In this document: piece after piece, positions 23,913 through 34,619 of the stretch
Numbering within the stretch: position 1 is the first letter of the stretch
Layout: every line of letters begins with the position of its first letter
The notes under the pieces: model-generated
What the model was told of the DNA's origin: nothing
Seen by the model: the letters and a program-made list of their open reading frames with translations, nothing else
Databases searched by the model: none
Translations under genes and position numbers: made by a program
Assembly: GCF_019112545.1 (NCBI RefSeq)
Contig: NW_025064885.1
Span: 1,016,073 to 1,080,072, forward strand
Direction of reading: 5' to 3'
Length of the DNA: 64,000 nucleotides
Source of the DNA: Guyanagaster necrorhizus
Taxonomy: Eukaryota; Basidiomycota; Agaricomycetes; Agaricales; Physalacriaceae

Positions 23913-24307
23913 TTATCCACCTAGTACCAATTCATACACAATGACGATGATGTTGAACGCGATTAAAGGTACTGCGAGATTGAGTTTTTGACATGCAGAT
24001 GCCAACAGAAAGATTCAGCGTACTGCGCATGAGTGTCCGTACGGCGCTTATCAGGTCTATCAACTTTGCCTTCATCCCTACTTCCCCTAGAGGCGCGCCG
24101 TAGCCATTTTGGTCATACTGGTTGAAAGCAGTGTTCTGAGGTTTGGAAGACGACCAACCGACTGTAGAGTCAAGAGGTCAGCTGTAATTGCCTGTTGAAG
24201 AAGACGAGACACGTACTTCTCGCTAAAAACCTGTCTTCGCTGAGAACTGCCATTGCGTTTACTAGGAGAAGGCCGACGTAAAATATTGTCCCTAGCAAAG
24301 GAAACAT
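23913..24307 (-). CDS. YOS1: Yos1-like ER-Golgi transport protein
   Basis: A small membrane protein required for COPII vesicle transport from ER to Golgi, in complex with Yip1/Yif1 in yeast. Three exons, 24307-24217, 24161-24024 and 23971-23913, give 95 residues, the normal length. Visible family blocks are YVGLLLVNAMAVLSEDRFLA in the first transmembrane region, RIGWSSS at the first exon junction, IDLISAVRTLMRIPLIAFN at the second, and the hydrophobic end NIIVIVYELVLGG. Both junctions split a codon so that Ile is restored in each. No single exon is long enough to be noticed alone. It is divergent from MRPL22 with a 199-bp shared promoter region. Confidence 0.95.
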
Positions 24308-24506
24308 GGTGCAGCAGTAAAGGTTGTGGTGCAGGTGAGGTCGTGGTCGTGACAAGTGTGACGTTCTTGTTCTTACCGCTCTTACCGCTCTTACCGTTCT
24401 TTTCATGATACAGAGTCGTCTTAAAGTTCTGGCTAGTACGTCCCTTCATTTACTCTTTGGTTATAGCTAAGTGCGTCGAAGGCTCTCACTTCTCTCGACG
24501 CGTTCA

Positions 24507-25435
24507 ATGGCAACGATCCCTTTCCCCTGCACGGCCCGTAGGAGCTCGCTACTAGTATGTTGTTCCCGTTATTTGAGGATCTGTCCACTCAGTGCGATCT
24601 GTTGCTAGTGCCATCAACCCGTTTAACTGGGTTCCCAACAAAGTAAAGGAAAAATTTGGTATGAAAATGAGAGATGCGGAAAGCGAAGAAGAGGTTACAG
24701 CAGCCAAGAAAGAAGCTGAAGAGCGAGGGGAAAGCAGTATATTCGAGACCGTCACTGTCACCGAACCGGAAGGTCGAGAGCCCTCGTCGCCAACCTCTCC
24801 AGACATGACCAAGCCTCTCGATGCCTCTCACAAACAGGATTCCGCCGTAGAAATAGAGCGCAAGGGCGATTCGGTGCGTCACAATAGCAGGAGGTTCTCC
24901 TTGGTACTCAAATAACTGGCTCGTCCAGCACAAATACTCAACAGCTGTCTTCAAAATCTCACATCGCAAGCTGAATATGATTGGTCGGCAGATTTCAGGA
25001 AAGCCCGTTGGCCATGCGATCCTTCAAATGGAGTTTAGTGAAAAGCGCGCCAGTACACGTATCATGAACATGCTTGCCACAGCTAGAGATCATGCCGTCC
25101 GGTACAAAGGTCTTGATGGACAGAGACTTGTAGTCGGTAAGCGGTATATATGGTGTCTGCATCGACCTCGTCTTGATTAACTTTCACGACTCTCAGCTGA
25201 ATCCTGGGTATCAAAGGGTAAGCACAACCGAAAGAGGCTGGAACCGAAGGGAAGAGGACATGTGGGTGTCCAAACACATCCTCAGGCCAAGCTATCTGTT
25301 GTATTGAAAGAAGGAAGGACATTACAAGAACAAAAGGCCAAGGAGAAGGCATTCAAACTGAAGAGAGTCGTGTCTGCGGCGGTGACGAGAGAGGATAAGC
25401 CAATACGGAATCCTGGAGCTATGTGGGCGTGGTAG
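24507..25435 (+). CDS. MRPL22: mitochondrial large-subunit ribosomal protein uL22m
   Basis: Four exons, 24507-24537, 24593-24873, 24929-25136 and 25197-25435, give 252 residues. The L22 core is clear: STAVFKISHRKLNMIGRQI, VGHAILQMEFSEKRAS, then AESWVSKGKHNRKRLEPKGR and GRGHVGVQTHPQAKLSVVLK. The N-terminal part has an organelle-type extension with a charged segment before the core, which marks the mitochondrial rather than the cytosolic protein. I chose ATG 24507 because a donor at 24538 gives the only frame-correct join to exon 2. The Air1/2 gene begins 126 bp downstream on the same strand. Confidence 0.92.
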
Positions 25436-25561
25436 CATATATCTGTCTAGCGTAGGAAACGTTTATTTATTCGAAGTGAAAATCAGTGAAAGAAGCGTGA
25501 TATTGACGTCACGCGTTACCTTGACTCGCTTTCTCACCACCGCCTCAGCCGTCGCCTCAAC

Positions 25562-27436
25562 ATGGAAGACGTTGATACTCGCAAAGTCATCGTTATCCAT
25601 TCTGACGCCTCAGATATTGAACCAGGCCAAGTGACAACCGTAGGGGAATCTGCCTCGCCTCGGAAAAGGAAGAAGAGAAAACAAACCAGTCGAGAAAAAG
25701 AGGGGTCTACTAGAAATGAGGGACAGGCGGAAGGTTCCTCATTTGGTCGAGAAGCGAGGCGCGAACGACGAAAAAAGTCGCGGCTCGAAAAACAGGCTAC
25801 TGGCTCTGGCTCGCGAGATCCCAGCTCGGAACGACACGCTCCCAAGAGCCGTAGCCGCTCTCCTGGCTCTTTGGACAACTCGAAGCTTTTCTACTTTGAC
25901 CTTGCCCCAGTTGTTCTACCCAACATAATTGATAAGGTTGCAAAGACGGATGAGGAGGATGGTCCTTCAAAGTTACTTCTACCGTCTCATGTTCAGGTCC
26001 TGGGATCTGTTCCCGTTGAAATACTTCCACCATCTCCTTCAGACTTTGAGGACGAGGATTACATTGACTATCTGGATTACGATGACCGAAAGGTGCGTTG
26101 ATCTTGAATTTTCAACAGGGTACTGTCTGACGAATGCCAATGTAGGGTTTGGTCCGGTATTTTGAGAAGCCTGAGGATAAGTCAACAAAAGTTGTGTGCA
26201 AGAACTGCGGTGCCGAAGGCGAACATACAACCTATAAATGTCCTGTGATGATAGTTCGTTTCACATGTTCTTGCTCGTCCGCTCACTTGATTAACGCGTT
26301 GCTCTTAGTGCCTTACCTGTGGGGCTCGTGATGAGCATCCCACAAGATCTTGCCCGATCAGTAAGAATTGTTTTAAATGCGGGATGAAGGGACACATCAA
26401 TACTGTGAGTAGATCATAACCAGCAGTACGATTTTGTCGTTCTACAAGATTCTTCTATTAGAACTGCCCTAATAAATATCAAAGCCAAGGGTCCATAGGT
26501 GATACCTGTCGTCGCTGTGGATATCGCAGTCATATCACATCTGTGAGTCTATTCATTAAGATCGTCAACGAAGCTTATAACTGCTGACTTCGCTATTGTA
26601 GGAATGCCCAACATGGTGGCGTATCTATGCTTATATTACAGAAAACGAACGCGTCCAAATACTCAATGCACGTTGCAATAAATCCAAAGCAGGTCTCGGG
26701 AATGGAGGAGAAGGATACATTGCCGAAGATGAATGGTGTTACAATTGCGGAGTCGAGGGTCATTGGGGTGATGTAAGTCAAAGTTCGCTAACTGTTCGCT
26801 TCCCCTTGTTGATAGCCTGTTCAGGACTGCAACAATGCTCCTCATGCGTACGGAGTACCTGAAGACTATTCTGCCTTCGGATCAAATAATCTGCACACAG
26901 GACCGTTTGCAGACGTCGAGGTGGATATGAGCCCAGCAATACCGCGGCGTGGAGCCCGTGACTGGGAGAAAGAGATCGACGTCGTGGACAATGTAGGAAA
27001 GAAGGGCAAGCGAAAGGCCATCGAGATACTGGAAAGATCTGCTCAGCAACAGTTAGAGAACGATGGTGACGATTGGTTCAGGAACAGAGGAGGAGGAAAA
27101 GAGTCAAAAGCGGCCAAATCCCGTGCAAACTGCAAACCCGCGAAGAAACTCATGTTCAGCCAATCAATCAAATCGGGTCTCTTGGATCGCATGGGTGATA
27201 CTGCAATCGACGTGGAACCGTCTAAACGGGGGAAATCGGAGAAAGAGGAAAGCAGAAGACAGAGAGAAAAGCGATCCCACTCGGACAAGCCTTCTTCATC
27301 TCGGTCAAGGCAAAGCAATCCATATGATACTTTCTCGAATGCTAGGCCTGTTAGAGGGTCAAGTCGATATTACGAGTACAGACATAGAGATTACGATCGC
27401 CGTGGGCCTAGATACAACGGCGGGTATACTAGATAA
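25562..27436 (+). CDS. AIR1: zinc-knuckle RNA-binding protein of the TRAMP complex (Air1/Air2-like)
   Basis: Six exons, 25562-26092, 26146-26253, 26309-26404, 26462-26542, 26602-26772 and 26825-27436, give 532 residues. Five CCHC zinc knuckles lie between about residues 190 and 330, starting CKNCGAEGEHTTYKC, CLTCGARDEHPTRSC, CFKCGMKGHINTNC, CRRCGYRSHITSEC and CYNCGVEGHWGDDC. Four introns each fall inside or next to a knuckle. The array, with the ECPTWWRIY insert before the last knuckle, matches Air proteins that deliver nuclear RNAs to the poly(A) polymerase Trf4 and the exosome. The N-terminus is Lys/Arg-rich with likely nuclear signals, and the C-terminus is Arg/Ser/Tyr-rich and disordered. 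Confidence 0.92.
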
Positions 27437-27632
27437 TTGGTTCTATCCTCTATATAACATGTTAATATTGTGATGTGGTCATCCATCAAGTCCATATGCA
27501 CCTTGATAGGTTTTCAACTTGGAAAAAATTGTACTAATAAATCACATAATTGAAATTCGGCCAAGGGTCGCGATCACGTGAAGTTTCTCTCTTGAATTTC
27601 AACCACCGCCGTCACATTTGTCTTCCTTCATC

Positions 27633-29461
27633 ATGCAGTCGAAGACCCCAAAGACATCTAGTAGGCAGCGTGCTCGCTCAGATGTGAAAACCCCTTTGAC
27701 GCCTTCCGTCGTATCTGGTCTCAATGCCGTTTCGTTGGCTTCATCGCCGTCGAAAAGACGAGCGAAGGCACGGTCAGTGACGGGACCTTTCGACGTGTCG
27801 AATCCTTTCGTCGTGCCACCGACCTCATCATTGTCTCGTTCACGCGCATCCTCGCCCGTCAAATCTTTTGCATCCTCTGGGGCATATCCTATCAACGCCG
27901 AGTTGCAACGACAAGCGAATTCAGGTCTCATCAGAAAAGGTGGGATCGAGAGCAAGCTAGATGTTGTGAAGATCGATTACATTCCATCTTCGAAGTCGGA
28001 GCTGAAGCGGTCTAGGTCGACACCAGTGAGTTACTACCTCTTGCTTTCATCCATCCTTTTATCGTTTCGCAGAATCGGATCGGTGACCAGCAAGATCGCT
28101 TCATCACCACTACGCGGGAAAATTCAGGGTTCGATATCGCTGTTAGTATGGATAAAATGAATCTCAACTCACACAACTCATCGCCTGGACATACTGCACG
28201 TCTTGCGGAAGCCACTGGAATGCCACTCAACCGTCGCATCCTGGGATATCGTGAACCACCTCCCGCTGCTTCATCCGACAAAACACTTGCTCTTCAACGC
28301 GAATATGCAAAACCTTTGTACGCTAGCTCGCGTCCTGGCTCTTTGGCATCGTCAACGGGAGCAGTCAAAAGCAAATCACGTAAACTCCCTTCTCAGCCAG
28401 AACGGGTGCTGGATGCGGTCAATCTTCTGGATGACTTTTATCTCAATCTCGTGAGCTGGTCGTGTCAGAATACTGTTGCTGTCGCTCTTGGCGCGGCTAC
28501 GTACATCTGGAACGGAGAGACCGGCAGCGTCATTCTCATTTCTGAAGCAGTCGGTGGCTTGTACCCTTCGAGTGTGGAGATGTCGAATGATGGTGCATTC
28601 CTTGGTGTTGGGCTGTGCAATGGGGATGTGGAGCTCTATGATGCCGAGACTGCCCAGAAGCTGCGTACGATGGGTGGACATCAGGGCCAGGTTGCTACTA
28701 TGTCCTGGAACGAGCACATCCTAAGTTCGGGATGTGCAGATGGTAGCATCTGGCACCATGACGTACGAGTTCCTCGTCATAAAGTGATGGAGCTACTAGG
28801 CCACACTGGTGAGGTATGCGGTTTGACATGGAGGAGTGATGGAGAGTTGCTGGCGAGCGGCGGTAACGATAACGTGGTCAACATATGGGATGGAAGACTT
28901 GGTGATGTTGGAGACGGTGCACAAGGAAAGGCCAAGTGGGTCAAGCGAAATCACACAGCTGCCGTGAAGGTACGTGTTCCTCGTTCCGGCTTCGTTCTCA
29001 TGCGTATTAAACTCTTTTAGGCTCTAGCATGGTGCCCATGGCAGCCATCTTTGCTTGCCTCTGGTGGAGGTACGAATGATGCTTCGATTAATGTGTGGAA
29101 CGTGAACACTGGGGCACGAGTTCACACCACAAAGACACCTGCTCAAATTAGTACTATTCATTGGGCACCGCACAAAAAAGAGATCCTGACCACTCATGGC
29201 TATCCAACCAATGCGATTATGCTCCATGCATACCCCAGCATGGAACGTGTTGCAGAAATCCGGGATTCGCATGAATCGCGAGTTTTGTTCAGTTGTGTTG
29301 GTCCTGCTGGAGATCTGGTGCTTACTGGTGGTGGTGATGAATCTTTGAAGTTTTGGAGGATTTGGGAAGTTCCCAGTGCGTCAGGAAAGAAGAAGGGGAT
29401 GGAGTATGACGATAGGCGGCATCTCAATTCGACCAGGTCGGATGTGCTGTCGATTCGCTGA
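27633..29461 (+). CDS. CDC20: Cdc20/Slp1-type activator of the anaphase-promoting complex
   Basis: Exons 27633-28025, 28073-28969 and 29021-29461 give 576 residues. A seven-bladed WD40 propeller fills the C-terminal two thirds; recognisable pieces are LGAATYIWNGETG, SWNEHILSSGCADGSIWHHD, LASGGNDNVVNIWDG and LLASGGGTNDASINVWN. The protein ends in Ile-Arg, the IR tail that docks on the APC/C. Before the propeller is a C-box-like segment, DRFITTTREN, in which the usual Pro after Ile is Thr. I see no KEN box. The WD40 order and the loop KALAWCPWQPSLLASGGG identify Cdc20/Cdh1 rather than another WD protein; the choice of Cdc20 over Cdh1 is probable but less certain. Confidence 0.93.
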
Positions 29462-29643
29462 GCTTATACCTGTACCTAGGAGCTTGCTTCAGGGTCGTGG
29501 GTTCTGTATTTAACATCGCGCAAACGTCGATAAAATAGTTCATTGCGACAATTTGACCCTTCACTTACGCATTTTTCTTGCCGGCCCGATGTTGCCGGCC
29601 ATTGAAAGCTTTCCCTGTTTGTACTTGAACATTTCGCGCTGGC

Positions 29644-30518
29644 ATGAATTCCAGGATGAAAAGTCGAACGAGTACATCCGGGAGTACGCCAGACTCAAAT
29701 TCGATAACCGCCGTTGCAAGTGCGGAAGTCTCCTTTGAATATGCGTCTCTGTGTCACCGGTCGCACTGTCCTCTTGGTATCTATGTAGTGCCGTCCAAAG
29801 ACTCACTTTTTATCTGGGACGCCATATTCTTTGTCCATCAAGGTACGCGAAACGGTATTTATAAAGGACTGATGTGTTGACTGAAATACAGGATACTACG
29901 CTGATGGCATCTTCAAGTTTCGTTTGTTGTTTCCCCCCAACTACCCCGAACGTCCCCCAACTGTCCAGTTTATAACGGACATGTTCCATCCACTGATCTC
30001 TGCCAATGGGATATTCAATCTTGCCCCCCGCTTTCATCCTTGGCGGTGCGTTTGGCGCCAATAATCTATGTAGGCCGGCTTCTGATACCGAATTATTTAG
30101 GCCCAAGGAACACTTCGTCTTTCATGTCCTTCACTACATCAAGGCTTCTTTCAAAAAGCCTGTGTTAGACAGGATCACTGAAGCTGATTGCTTGAACAAA
30201 GAAGCTTATCGGTTCGTGTATTACCAGTCTCGTTACATATTCCTCATTATCATTGATATCTTTCAGCCTGTAAGCCTCTGGATTTTGATTTTCGAATCGT
30301 ATTCACCTATACCTGTCAGGTATCATCACTCCACAGGATCTTTTGCCTCCCTGGCTACTCAGTCGTCACTTTTATCACAATCTCCGTCTTCGTTGTTTGA
30401 AAGGGATCTGCCAACCTCTTCGGACAAGTCCCATGGAATGATACTGCGAGAGCTCAAACCGAAACAGCTTCAAGAAATGCGGACCAAGTTGGGACTGGCA
30501 GAATGGGACGGAGAATAG
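29644..30518 (+). CDS. AKTIP/FTS-like E2 variant without catalytic cysteine
   Basis: This belongs to the ubiquitin-conjugating-enzyme variants of the FTS type, which in animals form the FTS-Hook-FHIP complex for dynein-driven endosome movement. Exons are 29644-29842, 29892-30045, 30101-30211, a 3-nt exon 30267-30269, and 30320-30518, giving 221 residues. The UBC fold blocks are GIYVVPSKDSLFIWDAIFF, YYADGIFKFRLLFPPNYPER, TVQFITDMFHPLI and PKEHFVFHVLHYIKASF. At the normal E2 active-site place there is no Cys. The microexon supplies the Leu in NKEAYRLYHHST, matching the LY of animal homologues. The Ser-rich end is probably disordered. Confidence 0.88.
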
Positions 30519-30607
30519 ACGATGGTAGTGTATTTACAAGTGTCTGGGGTGTACATTATATTATTGATTACCGTTGTATGTTTTACTATTAGTACTATTA
30601 AGCATGT

Positions 30608-33600
30608 CTACAAATCGTCACTTCCGCTGTCTAGGGCGGGCAAGGCTTCCACTGTCTCAAAGGGCGTGTCCGGACCGGTATCCTCATCTTGGAGCTAGGA
30701 TTTTGACCAGTCAGTTCTTGCCAGATGTGATGGGAGAATCACGTACTTCACTTAATCTATGGAAATGTTTGGATAGTTTCTCTATAACGAGGCTATACGG
30801 TAGATGTTGCGACAATTTCCTGGTAATGACAAATCAGTGAAACCGCATTACATCAAGTAGAAAGAATTATTACTTTCGTGACTGGACATTCAGGGAATGG
30901 CGGGCATCTAATGTCGAATCTAGTACATTCGACGAGTGTGCACCTTCGCTTAAAGAGATCTTGATAGAATACTCCTTGTCCGACTTGCCTCGTCCGTGAT
31001 TACGCTCATACAGTTCAAATGTGATATGAGACTAGACGAAAGGATGTCAGAAATAAGAAGCTGCAGGAGAGGCCATACGTACAGCGTAATCTAGTTCTGG
31101 GATGCGGCGATTGGCAATCGGGAGACCGGAGAGTAGTACAAGGTTGACCAAGGTATGAATATGGCTTTCTTTGGTGAAGTAGAGCGTCAATGAACTACCG
31201 CCATTGTTTCGAGCTGCTTCCAAATCTTGGACGACATTGTGAAGCAACGGTAGAGATGTTAGGACGCCAATTTCTTCTCTATTGTATAACAAGGGTGAAA
31301 AGGGCGCCCTCGAGAGGGAACGTCGACGTACTTCTCATCCGGATCTATGCCATACTCCTGAGGAGCAACTAGATCAAAGAGGGCCTTGGCTCTACCATAC
31401 AACTCATGTAGTTTACGGTCGTGAGGCTGAAGAGGATCTCGGCGTCCGTTCTCGTCGAATATAGCAAACAAGAAGGTTCTGTGGTGCAAGGCACAGTACT
31501 TGATGGTATCGTAAAGCTCCGATACCTGAGGATTAAGCGCAGTTAGCGTAGCAGAAAGCGCTATGAATGATATTCGTACCCGTGAGGGGTCAAACTTCTT
31601 CTGTTCAACATCACAAAAGTCTTCGAACAACTTCTCCCATCTTTCTCGAAATAGCCATGGTTCATCATCGCAGCACCTGTTGAAGGTCAGATTAAATCCA
31701 TCTACGGGTCAGAGAAGAGGCGCGCACCATCTTTCCTGAATCCTGTCGACATCCATGGTCTCAAAATTCCGACGCATGATGTCCCTGAAGGATCCTAGCA
31801 GTTCTATCACCTCCTACAGCACGATAAGCACCAGCTACGTACAATACTCATATACTCACTTTGACTACCTCAACGGGCTCTTTCTTCATGCTCTTGGGCC
31901 ACGTAAGCTCAGGCCTTTTCTCCGGCTCACCAGGTCGCAATAAGATCTTGAGACGTTTCTTGACATCATCCATCAAATCTTTTGCAGCATTGGAATCGTC
32001 AAGCAGGTCCTTTCGCACAATGAGTGTGAGAGGGGGCTCGGGATGGGGAGAATTCATGTAGCTCCCATTGCCGTTGGTCGATCCGTCCGTTGAAGACCGT
32101 GAGCTGGAGTTGGAAGGTGTGTTCATTGGGTAAGAAGGAGATTGGGTGTCATAAAGAGAAGCTGCGAAAATTTCCGCTGAAGCAATGACACGTCTTTCGG
32201 ACGATGTAAAGATCTAGACAGAGGTTATTGGTGTAACCAGTACGAGACAATACGGAACCGCACCTTCACATTTTGCAGGACTTCCTTGTCTGCAGGAGTT
32301 CGGGGCTTAGTAGGCGCGCTCAGCGCAGAGGATGTAACATACTCATAATGGAAATATCCTTCTTCATGTTCTCGCCCAGATCTCTCGATTGATAGCGGGC
32401 GGAGTGTGTGAACTAGATAGGGAAGATCAGCGTTTGTCCAGTGGGCTGTAGATGCAAATAACCTCTCCACCCCATTTGAATACCAGTGTCAATTTTGTTA
32501 GTCTTCGCACATGTCCCGCCTGACGTTTAGAGTACACTGGTTTGAGTTGAGCTTTTGTTCCAGGTAAATCAATCTTGCTGAAGAGGGCGTTGTTCAACTG
32601 CGTCAATTTGTTCAGCTCTTCACCATCTGCCCCCAGTCTCTTCGCTTCCTCAACAGCGGTAGCAATTAGGTTCAGTTGGTCTTTCTCTCGAAGAATGATC
32701 TCTTCCTTCTCTCCATTCAAGAGGGCGACGAAAGGTTGTGTCCAAGGCTCGCCAATCGGGAAATTGCTGAAAGAGAGATAGTATCCATATTAGTCTTGTT
32801 CTGCATGATGCAACATGTCTTTCCCTACAATTTCAGTTTCTGTTTCGGTGTACGATCGGCGTGTCTGTATACCGTCACGTTCGCCTTGAGTAACCAGGTC
32901 GGAGTTTCGAGAGACGTGTTCTCGGCCCCAGGCAGAGCGCGATCAGGCGATGACGATAATCGCATACACAGAGCGGCAAGAATGTCCGCAGCTTTGTCTG
33001 CAATTTGAGTGTTATTATAGCATGTACAAGATACAGTAACGGAAAACCTCGGCAAGCCACATCACAGCGATCTGCCCTCTCTGCCCACTGGGAGGACCTG
33101 CGACTCAATGATACAATACCGTAGTGCATGCAGACGGATGATCCACGAAAGAGAAAAGCAGTACCATAATATGTGTTATTGCCTTTGACAAAACTCCAGC
33201 CGTTGACGTCGATGACTTGACTTTTCTGCCCGTTGTCACAGCGGAGCATGTCAAAACCGCAGACGCGTTGGCCGAATCCTTCGCATATCTTAGTAGCCCA
33301 AGCTTTTTCTTCTTCACTAAGTCTCGTGATAAAGCTAAACATATGGGCTCAATACCTGTCGCCAACAGACAACAAAAATGTACCGGATCTCTTTGCCTTC
33401 TGTGTTCCGTCGAACAACACCGTCAACGACGGGGGATTTTCGGGTTTCGGCGTGCGTGTACTCCTTTCCGACGGTATATACCTTGATATCTTCGGAGTTG
33501 TCGACATCTATAAATTTCTCATAGATATAGGAACCGTCCGTCCGGGGATGATTTAATGTCGGGTCCAAGTCGCTGGATTTGTTACCAACCTAGATCATAA

Positions 33601-34422
33601 AGTGAGCATAATTTGTTGTGGACTGACTGAACAACAACCTTTCTGAAAAGTCTACGTCCGCCGCCTCCCTTGAAGTAGATATAGACGTTATGGTCCTCTC
33701 CGCTCACAGGTTTCTCGACAAATGGCTTTTCCAATACTTTGTTGTCTATGATGATAGCATCACCATCCTCTCGAAGGGTGACTTCTGGAGTGACTTGATA
33801 GCCTCCTAGCGTGATACCATGACGTTGTTTCATCAGACTGATCAGTTCGGAGTCAATCTTTGGGCCGCCGTCGCGGGATATCTCGAGGCGAGGTGGAGTT
33901 GGTACTTTGAGATGATCAAGAACTGCACCAACTAACCGACGATCCCAAAGCAAAGCCTGAGGAGCAAGATCGTTGATACAGAACGGATTTCGAAGTTTGA
34001 CGTAAGATATCGCCTTGTCAAGAGGGAAATCCGTGGAAAAGAAGGAAATAAGTATATCACATCTAGGCCAGTTTTCGACGTCTTATGCGAAACTCTTTAG
34101 TCTAAGCAGTTTGAGTAGCGGATGACTTACCCTCGTCTAATATGACTTTGTCACCGAAAACCTTGACTTCTATGGAACCGCGAGCCCGCTCGACGAGTCG
34201 AATAAGAATTTCACGCATCGCCTTCGACCTTGCCTTGACATCCATAGCGCATACACCCAAGACTACTGGATTGGCATTTTGATGGGCATCCAAAGTAGCA
34301 GGTAAGTCAGAATGGGAGGACGACGGAGACGAAGACCTTGTCAAAATTGAGCTCGAACGAGGAGACGCCCTTTCTGGAGAATTGAAGAATGTAGAGATCC
34401 GGGAGTGCCTGTCCCAATACAT
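30608..34422 (-). CDS. VIP1: inositol hexakisphosphate/diphosphoinositol kinase-phosphatase (Asp1/Vip1, PPIP5K)
   Basis: This bifunctional enzyme makes and removes 1-position inositol pyrophosphates (IP8, 1-IP7). Sixteen exons on the minus strand run 34422-34131, 34081-33639, 33589-33384, 33334-33165, 32997-32829, 32766-32463, 32412-32343, 32289-32264, 32213-31860, 31813-31728, 31676-31580, 31525-31332, 31278-31083, 31031-30874, 30819-30747 and 30694-30608, giving 974 residues. The N-terminal ATP-grasp kinase has [53 protein letters not shown] and [12 protein letters not shown]. The histidine-phosphatase domain starts with [10 protein letters not shown] (about 415) and includes [13 protein letters not shown] and [13 protein letters not shown]. 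One 167-nt intron (32998-33164) is three times the usual size. The gene is divergent from the IQGAP gene (197 bp apart). Confidence 0.95.
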
Positions 34423-34619
34423 AGTGGACGTCGGAAGGAAAGCCGACAAAGACCGAAATTGAAAGCGTCGGTGGCAGTGCCAAGGAAAAGCCACGTGAAG
34501 GCAAGAAAGGCAACAAACTACAACAAGCCTTGGTACTCGGATTATAGCGCCTACCAAATAACGTTGACGTCGGTGGCTCGACACGCCTCTCTTTTTTACT
34601 CTCATGACATAGCTACAAT

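Noticed and set aside
24087..24449. A 120-codon minus-strand frame at the YOS1 locus
   Set aside because: It is another frame of the YOS1 exons and introns. The real product is the spliced 95-residue protein.
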